Below are positions 6,864-13,104 of a stretch of DNA of 13,104 nt, in pieces (positions within the stretch are counted from its first letter, which is position 1; each line of letters opens with the position of its first letter). Below the pieces are notes generated by a model, which made no database searches, was not told the origin of the DNA, and saw only the letters and a program-made list of their open reading frames with translations. Both the position numbers and the translations under genes were made by a program. The DNA comes from Bacteroidota bacterium (lineage in GTDB: Bacteria > Bacteroidota > Bacteroidia > Chitinophagales > Chitinophagaceae), in the NCBI GenBank assembly GCA_023390215.1, contig JAEWDG010000098.1, forward strand, positions 1-13,104, written 5' to 3'.

Positions 6864-8030
6864 TTAATCCGCCCTTTTTTCAATGCTTATGATGACCGAT
6901 TTTGAAGTGGGTGTATTGCTTTTATCCGCAACGCTGTTTACAGGCACCAATACATTTGCTTCAGGAAAATAAGTTGCCACACATTTTTCCGCGATCGGAT
7001 AAGGTACAACCAGAAATCGCTTTGCTCTGCGTTCAATTCCTTCAAAACGGTTAACAAGATCAACCACATCTTTTTCATTTAAACCAAGCGAAAGCATATC
7101 GCTACGATTCATGAGTACAACACGCCGTTCGTTGTATATTCCTCTGTAACGGTCGTTCAATCCATATATAGTTGTATTGAATTGATCATGGCTTCTTATG
7201 GTCATCATCATTAATTCACCCGCTGCAAGTTTTGGTTGTTCGGGTACGGCGATATGGAACCGGGCCTTTCCGTTTTCTGTTCCGAATGCGCCTTCTCTGT
7301 TGATATTCGGCAGATAAAATCCACCCGGCTTGCGAACCCTTGCATTGTAATCTTCAAAGCCCGGAATGGTGCGCCCGATATCGTCTCTGATCTCATCATA
7401 ATCAGCATACTTGCTCCAGTTGATTTTACTCCGCGTGCCCAATACAGCTTTACCCAGTTCACACACGATCGCTGGTTCACTTTTAAGATGAGGGGAGATG
7501 GGTTTTAATACTCCTTTGGATTGTTGTACTACGCCCATGGAATTTTCACAACTTACAAATTGTAAAGTACCATTCTGCAAGTCCTCGTCACTTCTTCCTA
7601 AACAGGGTAGAATAAGCGCTTCCTCTCCATGGACCAGATGGCTTCTGTTTAATTTTGTTGAAACCTGAACGGTCATTTTACATTTTCTCAGAGCCGCTGC
7701 GGTATAGATCGTATCTGGCGTTGCGGAAAGAAAATTTCCTCCCATCGCAAAGAAAAAACTGGCCTTCCCTTCATGCATGGCCCTGATACTGTTGACCACA
7801 TCGAGTCCATGTTCTCGTGGAGGTTCGAATCCAAAATTTCGCGCGATTGCAATCAGAAAATCTGTCGAGGGTTTTTCAAAAATTCCCATGGTCCTGTCGC
7901 CCTGCACATTGCTGTGGCCCCGAACGGGACAGGTACCTCCGCCTTTTATTCCTATGCTCCCTTTTAATAAAAGCAGGTTCACGATCTCTTTGATCGTATC
8001 TACCGAGTTTTTGTGCTGGGTAAGCCCCAT
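6864..8030 (-). CDS. YdeP-type oxidoreductase, C-terminal part (after the TGA)
   Basis: This is 388 residues if translation restarts at the ATG at 8030, which sits 3 bases after the TGA. It begins MGLTQHKNSVDTI, continues with CPVRGHSNVQGDRTMGIFEKP and FAMGGNFLSATPD, and ends in a molybdopterin-dinucleotide-binding domain with TIRSHDQFNTTIYGLNDRYRG. All are typical of the FdhF/YdeP family. No Shine-Dalgarno sequence precedes the ATG, so separate translation would depend on reinitiation. Whether the two halves could assemble is unknown. The stop at 6864 is followed by the convergent region with the ftcD terminator. Confidence 0.88.
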   Translation of the reverse strand: MGLTQHKNSVDTIKEIVNLLLLKGSIGIKGGGTCPVRGHSNVQGDRTMGIFEKPSTDFLIAIARNFGFEPPREHGLDVVNSIRAMHEGKASFFFAMGGNFLSATPDTIYTAAALRKCKMTVQVSTKLNRSHLVHGEEALILPCLGRSDEDLQNGTLQFVSCENSMGVVQQSKGVLKPISPHLKSEPAIVCELGKAVLGTRSKINWSKYADYDEIRDDIGRTIPGFEDYNARVRKPGGFYLPNINREGAFGTENGKARFHIAVPEQPKLAAGELMMMTIRSHDQFNTTIYGLNDRYRGIYNERRVVLMNRSDMLSLGLNEKDVVDLVNRFEGIERRAKRFLVVPYPIAEKCVATYFPEANVLVPVNSVADKSNTPTSKSVIISIEKRAD

Positions 8031-8036
8031 AGCTCA
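8028..8036 (-). other. In-frame TGA at an expected Trp codon, followed by GCT ATG
   Basis: The minus-strand codons are TGT-TGA-GCT-ATG-GGG. TGG is used for Trp in many other genes here, and TGA ends the fdhD, small unknown and MurC-like genes, so TGA is a normal stop in this genome. The only nearby hairpin is a 4-bp TGGG/CCCA stem (8029-8017) inside the coding sequence, too weak and wrongly placed for a bacterial SECIS. Confidence 0.9.
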
Positions 8037-9164
8037 ACAGATGATAATACGTTTTTTATTCTTGATGTGTTCAACAGCATCCCGGATATCAGGTTCAGGC
8101 ACACCGGATAATTGAATAAGTTCTTCAAGATTCACCGACCTGATGTATTGAAGAAAATCTTCCGATCCTTCGGTCTTATTTTTAATGAACTCGTGATCTA
8201 TAACCGAACCGGGAAGACTATCATCGGCATCCACCAGCATCTTCGCCATTGCCTGCAACAAAGCCATATCGCCATTTAACCTCACCTGGAGAAAAATATC
8301 AGCAAGCGGTTCTTTGATGCCAAAAAGCCCCTTCAAGGTTTGAGGATTTGCGAAGCCCATAAGGCCAGTTTCCGGAAGCGGATTGATGGCAATGATTTTC
8401 GCAGCATTCGATTTTGCTTTTTGCAATGCAGTGAGCATACGGGGATGGTTAGTACCTGGATTCTGGCCCATAATGATGATCAGCTCAGCATGGTTAAAAT
8501 CGTCCAGCGTTACTGAACCCTTGCCAATGCCCAGTGACTCAGTGAGTGCCACACCACTGCTCTCATGGCACATATTGCTGCAATCGGGCAGATTATTCGT
8601 TCCGAATTCGCGAACGAAAAGCTGGTATAGGAATGCAGCTTCATTACTCGTTCTTCCAGACGTGTAAAATATGGCTTCATCCGCAGAAGAAAGGCTGTTT
8701 AAGTGCAGCGCGATTTTATGAAACGCATCATCCCAGGAAATCGGTCGATAATGGCTCGCGTTCTTTGGCAGGTATAATGGTTCAGCTATTCTACCAAAAC
8801 TGTTGAGTTCATAATCATGCAGACTGGCCAATGATGCAACTGAGTGCGATGCAAAAAATGCTGCACCAATTTTCTTTTTTGTGGCCTCATCAGCAATAGC
8901 CTTAGCACCATTCTCACAATATTCTGCGATACCGCTTCTTTCATCGTCGGGATCGGGCCATGCGCAGCTTGGGCAGTCGAACCCTTTTTTCTGGTTCATA
9001 TTGAACGACGCCTTCAATCCTCTGGTGAAACCTGCTTCGCCAAAAAGATGTCTGAAACTCACAACAACAGCGGGTATACCCGCGGCCTTATCTTTAACTA
9101 AACCTAATTTCAGTCCGGTAAAATTCACGGGATTTTCAGCTTCCGGTATTTTTTTCTCTTTCAT
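8034..9164 (-). CDS. YdeP-type oxidoreductase, N-terminal part (up to the TGA)
   Basis: This 376-residue part holds the FDCPSCAWPDP motif (C64, C67) with C83 in EYCENGAKA. That is fewer cysteines in the expected arrangement than a classical FdhF iron-sulfur site, as is typical of this group. NMCHESSGVALTESLG has C199-H200 at the position equivalent to Sec140-His141 of E. coli formate dehydrogenase H, so the likely molybdenum ligand is Cys. IMGQNPGTNHPRML (231-244) belongs to the cofactor-binding fold. The ATG at 9164 follows the upstream TGA stop (9170-9168) by 3 bases. Alone, this fragment lacks the C-terminal cofactor-binding domain and would probably be inactive. Confidence 0.9.
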   Translation of the reverse strand: MKEKKIPEAENPVNFTGLKLGLVKDKAAGIPAVVVSFRHLFGEAGFTRGLKASFNMNQKKGFDCPSCAWPDPDDERSGIAEYCENGAKAIADEATKKKIGAAFFASHSVASLASLHDYELNSFGRIAEPLYLPKNASHYRPISWDDAFHKIALHLNSLSSADEAIFYTSGRTSNEAAFLYQLFVREFGTNNLPDCSNMCHESSGVALTESLGIGKGSVTLDDFNHAELIIIMGQNPGTNHPRMLTALQKAKSNAAKIIAINPLPETGLMGFANPQTLKGLFGIKEPLADIFLQVRLNGDMALLQAMAKMLVDADDSLPGSVIDHEFIKNKTEGSEDFLQYIRSVNLEELIQLSGVPEPDIRDAVEHIKNKKRIIIC

Positions 9165-9167
9165 ACT

Positions 9168-9533
9168 TCAACAAGTCTTATTTGGATTTTCATAATTATC
9201 CTCCTGACTTTCATGAGTTGCATCCAGGCATTTAAAATCTTTTTCTACGAGAATTCTTAAATCAGCACTGCCTTCCGTTTTACACCAGCCTTCAGTTCCC
9301 ACAACTTCGTTATCCATCCAACCTGAAATAAAAGAAGCAGGTATGCGAACCGTGAGTAAATTATTTGAAAATGTTGCACTGTGTTTTTCATCTGCTGAAG
9401 GTTCGAGCCTGTACTTAAATAATGTATGCGGAAAATGGGTCTCTTCCTCAACAACACCTTCCCTGCATAAGTTCGCAACATCTGTTTTTGAGAGTCTCAA
9501 TCTTATGCTGTCGCCTTTGATCCTGAGTTTCAT
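9168..9533 (-). CDS. Small conserved protein of unknown function (DUF7009-like)
   Basis: The product is 121 residues, with no signal peptide or membrane segment, so probably cytoplasmic. It opens with MKLRIKGDSIRLRLSKTDV and ends with a distinctive tail LVEKDFKCLD...DNYENPNKTC, finishing on Cys. From memory this pattern matches a small Bacteroidota family I associate with DUF7009; the number is not verified. Alternating short hydrophobic and polar stretches (TVRIPASFI, ADLRILVEKDF) suggest a mostly beta fold. It has four cysteines (C23, C84, C102, C121). Its ATG overlaps the fdhD stop as ATGA, and its own stop is 3 bases before the oxidoreductase start, so it is wedged between a cofactor-sulfuration gene and the cofactor user. 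A role in maturing or assisting that enzyme is inference from position only. Confidence 0.8.
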   Translation of the reverse strand: MKLRIKGDSIRLRLSKTDVANLCREGVVEEETHFPHTLFKYRLEPSADEKHSATFSNNLLTVRIPASFISGWMDNEVVGTEGWCKTEGSADLRILVEKDFKCLDATHESQEDNYENPNKTC

Positions 9534-10369
9534 TTGATGAAATTATGAATGTCCTTTTGGTGATGATACACATTGAATTTTTCTTTTCTTAAGAAACCTG
9601 CAAGCAGGATATTTTGCTCCTCAGCGATCTCTATAGCCAGTGAGGAAGGTGCACCTACTGACACAACTACCGGAATTTTCATGATAGCTGCCTTCTGCAT
9701 CAGCTCGAAACTTGTCCTCCCGCTTAGAAAAAGGATCTTTAATTCCGAAGAGAAGCCTGCCTTAAGCATGGCACCTGAGAGTTTGTCCATAGCGTTGTGC
9801 CGGCCTACATCTTCTTTAAGCAGTAACAATTTGCCATCAAGGTCAAACAGGGCAGCCGCGTGTATTCCACCCGTACGCTGAAAATTTGACTGAGCGTTTT
9901 GCACTTTATCTGAAAGCTGTTGTAACATGCTGGCAGAAATATTGAAAGCCCTGTGCGGGACCGGACTTAACTCCTGCATCACCGCGTCGATGCTCGATCT
10001 GCCACATACCCCACAACTTGAACTCGTATAAAAATTCCTTTGAATTTTTTTAATATCAGGTATAAAACCTTTTTCAAGAAACACGCGCACGCGGTTAACA
10101 TCTTGAGGGTTCAATTCTGTTTTTACCACCTCCTTTTCCGACCGTATAATTTTTTCAGTATATAAAAAGCCGAGTGCCAGTTCCTCATCATTTCCCGGAG
10201 TACGCATGGTGACAGCAACGGATCTTTCCATTCTGCCGGAATTTGTTTCATACACGAGAATAATTTCCAGAGGTTCTTCTACTGCGATGAAATCTGTTTC
10301 TTCAGCCAGCATTGTAGTCCAGCGGAAAATATTTTTTTCTGTTGTTCCCTCTGCCTTACTGTTATTCAA
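9530..10369 (-). CDS. fdhD: Formate dehydrogenase accessory sulfurtransferase (FdhD)
   Basis: This 279-residue cytoplasmic protein takes sulfur from a cysteine desulfurase and transfers it to the molybdenum cofactor, which FDH-type enzymes need for activity. It shows EEPLEIIL (31-38), the CGVCGRSS motif with the two sulfur-carrying cysteines C119 and C122, TGGIHAAALFD (166-176), KEDVGRHNAMDKL (185-197), SGRTSFELMQKAA (216-228) and VSVGAPSSLAIEIA (236-249). The family signature is complete. The start is a TTG at 10369, overlapping the mobA-like stop by 8 bases; this keeps the conserved N-terminal part. The first ATG (residue 20, 10312) would also leave the EEPLEI segment, so the start is not certain. 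Its stop overlaps the next gene's ATG. The downstream YdeP-type enzyme is the obvious client. Confidence 0.96.
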   Translation of the reverse strand: MNNSKAEGTTEKNIFRWTTMLAEETDFIAVEEPLEIILVYETNSGRMERSVAVTMRTPGNDEELALGFLYTEKIIRSEKEVVKTELNPQDVNRVRVFLEKGFIPDIKKIQRNFYTSSSCGVCGRSSIDAVMQELSPVPHRAFNISASMLQQLSDKVQNAQSNFQRTGGIHAAALFDLDGKLLLLKEDVGRHNAMDKLSGAMLKAGFSSELKILFLSGRTSFELMQKAAIMKIPVVVSVGAPSSLAIEIAEEQNILLAGFLRKEKFNVYHHQKDIHNFIK

Positions 10370-10943
10370 GTTGCCTGATTTTTTCGATGGTATAATCTAG
10401 ATCTGCAGGCGTATTCGCATTCAGCAGTGCATCCGGATTTTCAGGAATATATTTTTCAACCGCATGCGTCTGCAAGATCTTTTGCATACCCGTTATCCCT
10501 TTTAAAAATCCGGACTTGATCAATTTTAAAAACGAAGACGGATAATACGCGAGATAGGGATGATAAAAACCCTGGATTTCGTTCCAGGCTGCAATGGGTT
10601 TGTTGCGATCTGCTTTAAGCATGTTGTTCATTTCGATGCGGCCAAAAAAAGGATAATCGCATGCTATGACCAACACGTTCCAGCCAGGATAGGCCTCAGC
10701 AAAGGAGAGTAGCGATGCAATCGGCCCTTTATCCCGGTATAAAGGATGGTCAACCAAAGTATTTGTCCCTTGCACGTTTTCTTCTGAAACAGAAACAAGA
10801 ACTTTCTCAGCCAGCGGATTCATTTGGATCTTGAGCCACTCCACCTGCGCAATACCGTGATAAGCGATCCCCGATTTATTCAAACCCATCCTTGAAGATT
10901 TTCCTCCTGCTGCAATCAAACCTATGATCCTATCCGAATTCAT
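10362..10943 (-). CDS. mobA: Molybdenum cofactor guanylyltransferase (MobA-like)
   Basis: The 193-residue cytoplasmic protein belongs to the nucleotidyltransferase family that joins GMP to molybdopterin to form the dinucleotide cofactor. Evidence includes the GTP-binding AAGGKSSRMGLNKS (11-24), VDHPLYRDKGPIASLL (64-79), ACDYPFF with the expected Mg-binding D96, and NANTPADLDY near the C-terminus (175-184). The usual RMGxDK is RMGLNK here, with Asn in place of Asp but the Lys (K23) kept. That change and the modest overall similarity mean a related nucleotidyltransferase cannot be excluded. Linkage to fdhD and a molybdoenzyme strongly supports MobA. It is the first gene of the minus-strand operon, with its start in a 56-base divergent gap. 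A purine-rich AGAGG lies only 2 bases before the ATG, too close for a normal Shine-Dalgarno. Confidence 0.86.
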   Translation of the reverse strand: MNSDRIIGLIAAGGKSSRMGLNKSGIAYHGIAQVEWLKIQMNPLAEKVLVSVSEENVQGTNTLVDHPLYRDKGPIASLLSFAEAYPGWNVLVIACDYPFFGRIEMNNMLKADRNKPIAAWNEIQGFYHPYLAYYPSSFLKLIKSGFLKGITGMQKILQTHAVEKYIPENPDALLNANTPADLDYTIEKIRQLE

Positions 10944-10999
10944 TTCCTCTCAATTTACTGATTCCTTCAATCATCGTAAATTGGAACATCAATTCAATT
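10944..10999. other. Short divergent promoter region between mobA-like and the EEP-family gene
   Basis: This 56-base gap must hold the promoters of both divergent units unless they lie inside coding sequence. On the plus strand TAAATTGG (10977-10984) differs from the Bacteroidota -7 consensus at one base and ends 15 bases before the ATG at 11000. No good -33 is visible, and nothing convincing is seen on the minus strand. Confidence 0.25.
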
Positions 11000-11845
11000 A
11001 TGAAAACGATCAAAACTATCCTTGCGCTATGCTGTATTTTTTTTGCTTATGAATTGCATGCCCAGGTGAATGTGATGAGTTTCAACATCAGGCTTGACCT
11101 TGCTTCTGATAGCATGAATGCATGGCCATTCAGAAAAGACAAGGTTTTTGCACAGATAATATATGAAAACGCACAGCTTATTGGGGTTCAGGAAGCTTTG
11201 CACCATCAATTACTTGACATGCTGGCCGGGCTGCCCGGATATGCATATATAGGTGTGGGTAGAGAGGACGGAAAGAACAAAGGCGAAGCGAGTGCGATTG
11301 TTTACGATACCTCACGTTTTCGGGTGCTCGAAGGTTCAACCTTTTGGCTCAGTGAAACACCGGGGATTCCGGGTAGTAAAGGATGGGATGCGGCATTTCC
11401 GCGTGTAGTAACCTGGGCAAAGTTCTACGACAAAAAAGAAAAGAAAATATTTTTTCATTTCAATACCCATTTTGATCATATGGGTGAAATAGCGCGCAGA
11501 CAAAGCGCCGCGATGCTTTTACTCGCGGTAGACTCTATTGCCGGGAAAATGAAAGCGATCGTGACCGGTGATTTTAATGCAACCCCGGATGCTGAACCCA
11601 TGCAAATTATTTTACGAGCGAAAGGATTTCATTTGACCGATTCGAAACTTGTTTCCATACAACCCCATTATGGGCCAACAGGCACGTTTAACGGATTTGA
11701 ATCTAAAGAACGGGATGATTTTCCCATCGATTATATTATGTTCAATCACGATGTTAAGGTGTTACGCCATGCCAGCTTAAGCGAATCGTGGAAGGGAAGG
11801 TTTTCCAGCGACCACTTCCCGGTGCTGGCAACACTAAAATTATAG
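11000..11845 (+). CDS. Secreted endonuclease/exonuclease/phosphatase (EEP) family hydrolase
   Basis: The protein has 281 residues, including a Sec signal peptide (about 1-21: Lys-rich start, ILALCCIFFAY core, cleavage probably after LHA). The mature protein acts in the periplasm or outside the cell. The EEP/DNase I-like fold is shown by SFNIR (N29), GVQEA (E65), FNTHFDHMGEIARRQSA (H157), TGDFNATPD (D191, N193), PIDYIMF (D244) and SSDHFPV (D271, H272). These are the expected metal-binding and catalytic positions, so it should be an active Mg-dependent phosphodiesterase or phosphatase. The family spans nucleases, phosphoinositide phosphatases and sphingomyelinases, and the substrate cannot be told from sequence. 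A scavenging role for nucleic acid or organic phosphate is a guess. It starts divergently from the molybdenum operon, and a 145-base gap separates it from the arginase-family gene. Confidence 0.93.
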   Translation: MKTIKTILALCCIFFAYELHAQVNVMSFNIRLDLASDSMNAWPFRKDKVFAQIIYENAQLIGVQEALHHQLLDMLAGLPGYAYIGVGREDGKNKGEASAIVYDTSRFRVLEGSTFWLSETPGIPGSKGWDAAFPRVVTWAKFYDKKEKKIFFHFNTHFDHMGEIARRQSAAMLLLAVDSIAGKMKAIVTGDFNATPDAEPMQIILRAKGFHLTDSKLVSIQPHYGPTGTFNGFESKERDDFPIDYIMFNHDVKVLRHASLSESWKGRFSSDHFPVLATLKL

Positions 11846-11990
11846 CGCTCAGCTTCACAATGCAGTAAACTGCCGGAATTTAGCGAGATCATCGGCCAGG
11901 GGCTTAACTTATATGAAGCCGTATACTGTCTCACAGGAACGGTTCGTCTGTCAGTTCCATCATAAACCGTTTATTCCCTATCTTGCTTTT
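11846..11990. other. Intergenic region upstream of the HutG-type gene
   Basis: These 145 bases carry no gene I can support if the ATG at 11991 is used. I found no clear TAnnTTTG box or terminator hairpin. A weak 5-bp inverted repeat GGAAC/GTTCC (11936-11940 and 11954-11958) is probably chance. Confidence 0.4.
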
Positions 11991-13037
11991 ATGAAACATT
12001 TCAGGTTTTATAATAAGAAGGATATTCTTTCTATTTCACAGCTCAGGCGTTTTGAAACCAGGATAGGAGAGCGTATTCAATGTCTTAATCCTGATGCTGA
12101 ATGGCCTGAATCATTAAAGGATTCAAAAGCCAGGTACATACTTCTTGGTATTCCTGAAGACCTGGGTGTGAAAGGGAATAATGGCATAGGCGGCGCTGAA
12201 ACTGCCTGGCTTCCTTTTCTCAACGCTTTTCTGAATGCGCAGAGCAACGATTATTTTTCCGGCGAGGAAATATTATTGTTAGGTCATTTTGATTTCGGTG
12301 ATTTGAAATTTCTTATAGAATCAAACGCCTATAATCAGCAGGAGAAACTTGATGCTTACCGGCATGCGGTACAAACAATTGATGAAGAAGTGGAGAACAT
12401 CGTAAAGCATGTGGCATCAGCAGGTAAAATTCCGATTGTAATTGGGGGCGGAAGTAACAATGCTTACCCGCTGCTTAAGGCCGTGTCGAAAGGATTGTTC
12501 AAAACCGGCCAGCTTCAGCTTGCGCAAATAAATGCGATACATCTGGGCGCGCATACGGGATTCGGCGCTTCTGAAGGACGGCACAGTGGCAATGCCTTTC
12601 GCTATGCTTCAGAAGATGGTTATCTTGGAAAACTTGCGCTGATTGGTTATCATGAGAACCACGTTTCCCAAGGCAGTCTTTTTGATTTGGGAGAAAATCC
12701 CTTCGTACAGAAACATAGTTTCGAAACGATTGCGATCCATCAACGCTACGATATTATTCAGGCTTTTGCACAATCGGCAGAATTTACTTCAGACACCTGT
12801 TGCGGGATCGAACTAAGTCTTGACGCTATACAGGATGTATTGAGCAGCTTCTGTACACCAACCGGTATTTCTGTAACAGAGGCCCGACAGTTTATGCATT
12901 TTACTTCGGCACAAACCAAAGCGGCTTATTTACATATTGCCGAAGGTGCCTGCCAGTTGAACGATGGAAGAAAAGACGAAACCACTGGCAAACTGATCTC
13001 ATACCTTGTAATGGATTTTGTGAAAGGAGGAGGGTAA
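11991..13037 (+). CDS. Arginase-superfamily, formimidoylglutamase (HutG)-type protein lacking most metal ligands; probable pseudoenzyme
   Basis: The 348-residue protein follows the Bacteroidota formimidoylglutamase pattern throughout: FRFYNKKDILSISQLRRFET at the N-terminus, LLGIPEDLGV (51-60), EGRHSGNAFRY (195-205), CTPTGIS (288-294) and KLISYLVMDF at the end. Such enzymes hydrolyse FIGLU to glutamate and formamide using a two-manganese site. Here that site is stripped: the GGGH motif is GGGSN (S155), DAHxD is GAHTG (G186, H188 kept, G190), and the last DxD is SLD (S276, D278 kept). Four of six ligands are gone, and the nearby Arg of DFR is Gly (192). The frame is intact, so the protein is probably made but should not work as a normal hydrolase. 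I chose the ATG at 11991, where family similarity begins; an in-frame ATG at 11913 would add 26 unconserved residues. FtcD in this window handles the same substrate. Confidence 0.87.
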   Translation: MKHFRFYNKKDILSISQLRRFETRIGERIQCLNPDAEWPESLKDSKARYILLGIPEDLGVKGNNGIGGAETAWLPFLNAFLNAQSNDYFSGEEILLLGHFDFGDLKFLIESNAYNQQEKLDAYRHAVQTIDEEVENIVKHVASAGKIPIVIGGGSNNAYPLLKAVSKGLFKTGQLQLAQINAIHLGAHTGFGASEGRHSGNAFRYASEDGYLGKLALIGYHENHVSQGSLFDLGENPFVQKHSFETIAIHQRYDIIQAFAQSAEFTSDTCCGIELSLDAIQDVLSSFCTPTGISVTEARQFMHFTSAQTKAAYLHIAEGACQLNDGRKDETTGKLISYLVMDFVKGGG

Positions 13038-13090
13038 TGATCTGAAATCTTTGGTTTACGATGTATGATTTTGCTGTCCGCCCGGCGTCG

Positions 13091-13104
13091 CTTCGTTTAC
13101 GAAG
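13091..13104. repeat. Small inverted repeat at the window end
   Basis: CTTCG-TTTA-CGAAG is a perfect 5-bp stem with a 4-base loop ending exactly at the window edge, 53 bases after the HutG-type stop. It may be part of a longer terminator or a repeat continuing outside the window; no T tail is visible. Confidence 0.25.

Larger units (their letters stand above)
6864..9164 (-). pseudogene. FdhF/YdeP family molybdopterin oxidoreductase interrupted by one in-frame TGA
   Basis: Two open frames, 9164-8034 and 8030-6864, lie in the same reading frame and are separated only by TGA (8036-8034) and one Ala codon. Read through, they give a protein of 766 residues, the usual size of YdeP-type oxidoreductases. 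The junction reads RIIIC-stop-AMGLTQHKN; in homologues I remember the same stretch as C-W-AMGLTQH, so the stop replaces a Trp, one G-to-A change from TGG. The rest of the sequence looks intact and conserved on both sides, with no frameshift. So this is a very recent nonsense mutation, a sequencing error, natural readthrough, or a split protein. Family members bind molybdopterin guanine dinucleotide; the physiological substrate of the YdeP group is not firmly known. It is the last gene of the operon with mobA-like, fdhD and the small unknown gene. Confidence 0.8.

Noticed and set aside
8034..8036. Selenocysteine at the TGA in the oxidoreductase
   Set aside because: The molybdenum-ligand position already has Cys (C199); the TGA falls at a Trp position far downstream, and no SECIS-like hairpin follows.
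8034..8036. Genetic code in which TGA encodes Trp
   Set aside because: TGG encodes Trp throughout the window, and TGA ends several genes at correct family lengths with overlapping downstream starts.
11913..11990. Earlier start for the HutG-type protein
   Set aside because: The 26 added residues do not resemble the family; homologous sequence starts at the ATG at 11991 (KHFRFYNKKD).
1..13104. CRISPR array, tRNA, rRNA, insertion sequence or defence island
   Set aside because: No regularly spaced repeats, cloverleaf-like sequence, transposase or known defence gene is visible on either strand.

Overview
The window looks like chromosomal DNA from a Bacteroidota member, most likely near the Chitinophagaceae. 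The evidence is moderate-to-low GC, start codons mostly without a Shine-Dalgarno sequence, upstream motifs matching the Bacteroidota -7 box (TAnnTTTG), and proteins whose sequence style fits that phylum. This placement is inference from the sequence alone. Every gene is chromosomal-type metabolism or signalling; I see no insertion sequence, phage gene, tRNA, rRNA or CRISPR array, and no gene-free stretch longer than about 150 bases.

Layout. (1) 1-1512, plus strand: the 3' end of a MurC-like Mur-ligase gene, coupled by an ATGA overlap to hutI (imidazolonepropionase). (2) 1509-4946, minus strand: a membrane CHASE3/multi-PAS histidine kinase followed by a single-domain response regulator, whose 3' end overlaps hutI tail to tail by 4 bases. 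(3) 5068-6744, plus strand: ftcD (glutamate formimidoyltransferase / formimidoyl-THF cyclodeaminase), divergent from the kinase and closed by a strong hairpin terminator. (4) 6864-10943, minus strand: a tight four-gene operon in the order mobA-like, fdhD, a small conserved unknown (DUF7009-like), and an FdhF/YdeP-type molybdopterin oxidoreductase. The last gene is interrupted by one in-frame TGA. (5) 11000-13037, plus strand: a secreted endonuclease/exonuclease/phosphatase-family protein, then an arginase-superfamily protein of the formimidoylglutamase (HutG) type.

How the genes fit together. HutI makes N-formimidoylglutamate (FIGLU). FtcD moves the formimino group to tetrahydrofolate and releases glutamate, so these two genes cover the lower half of histidine breakdown by the folate route. 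HutH and HutU are not in the window. The HutG-type protein would hydrolyse the same FIGLU, but four of its six expected metal ligands are replaced by Gly or Ser while the rest of the fold is well kept, so it looks like a pseudoenzyme. FtcD makes HutG dispensable, which gives a plausible reason for the loss. The molybdenum block is self-consistent: MobA-like adds the guanine nucleotide to the cofactor, FdhD sulfurates it, and the YdeP-type enzyme would use it.

The two most interesting observations are the metal-site-ablated HutG homologue and the single TGA at an expected Trp position in the oxidoreductase.
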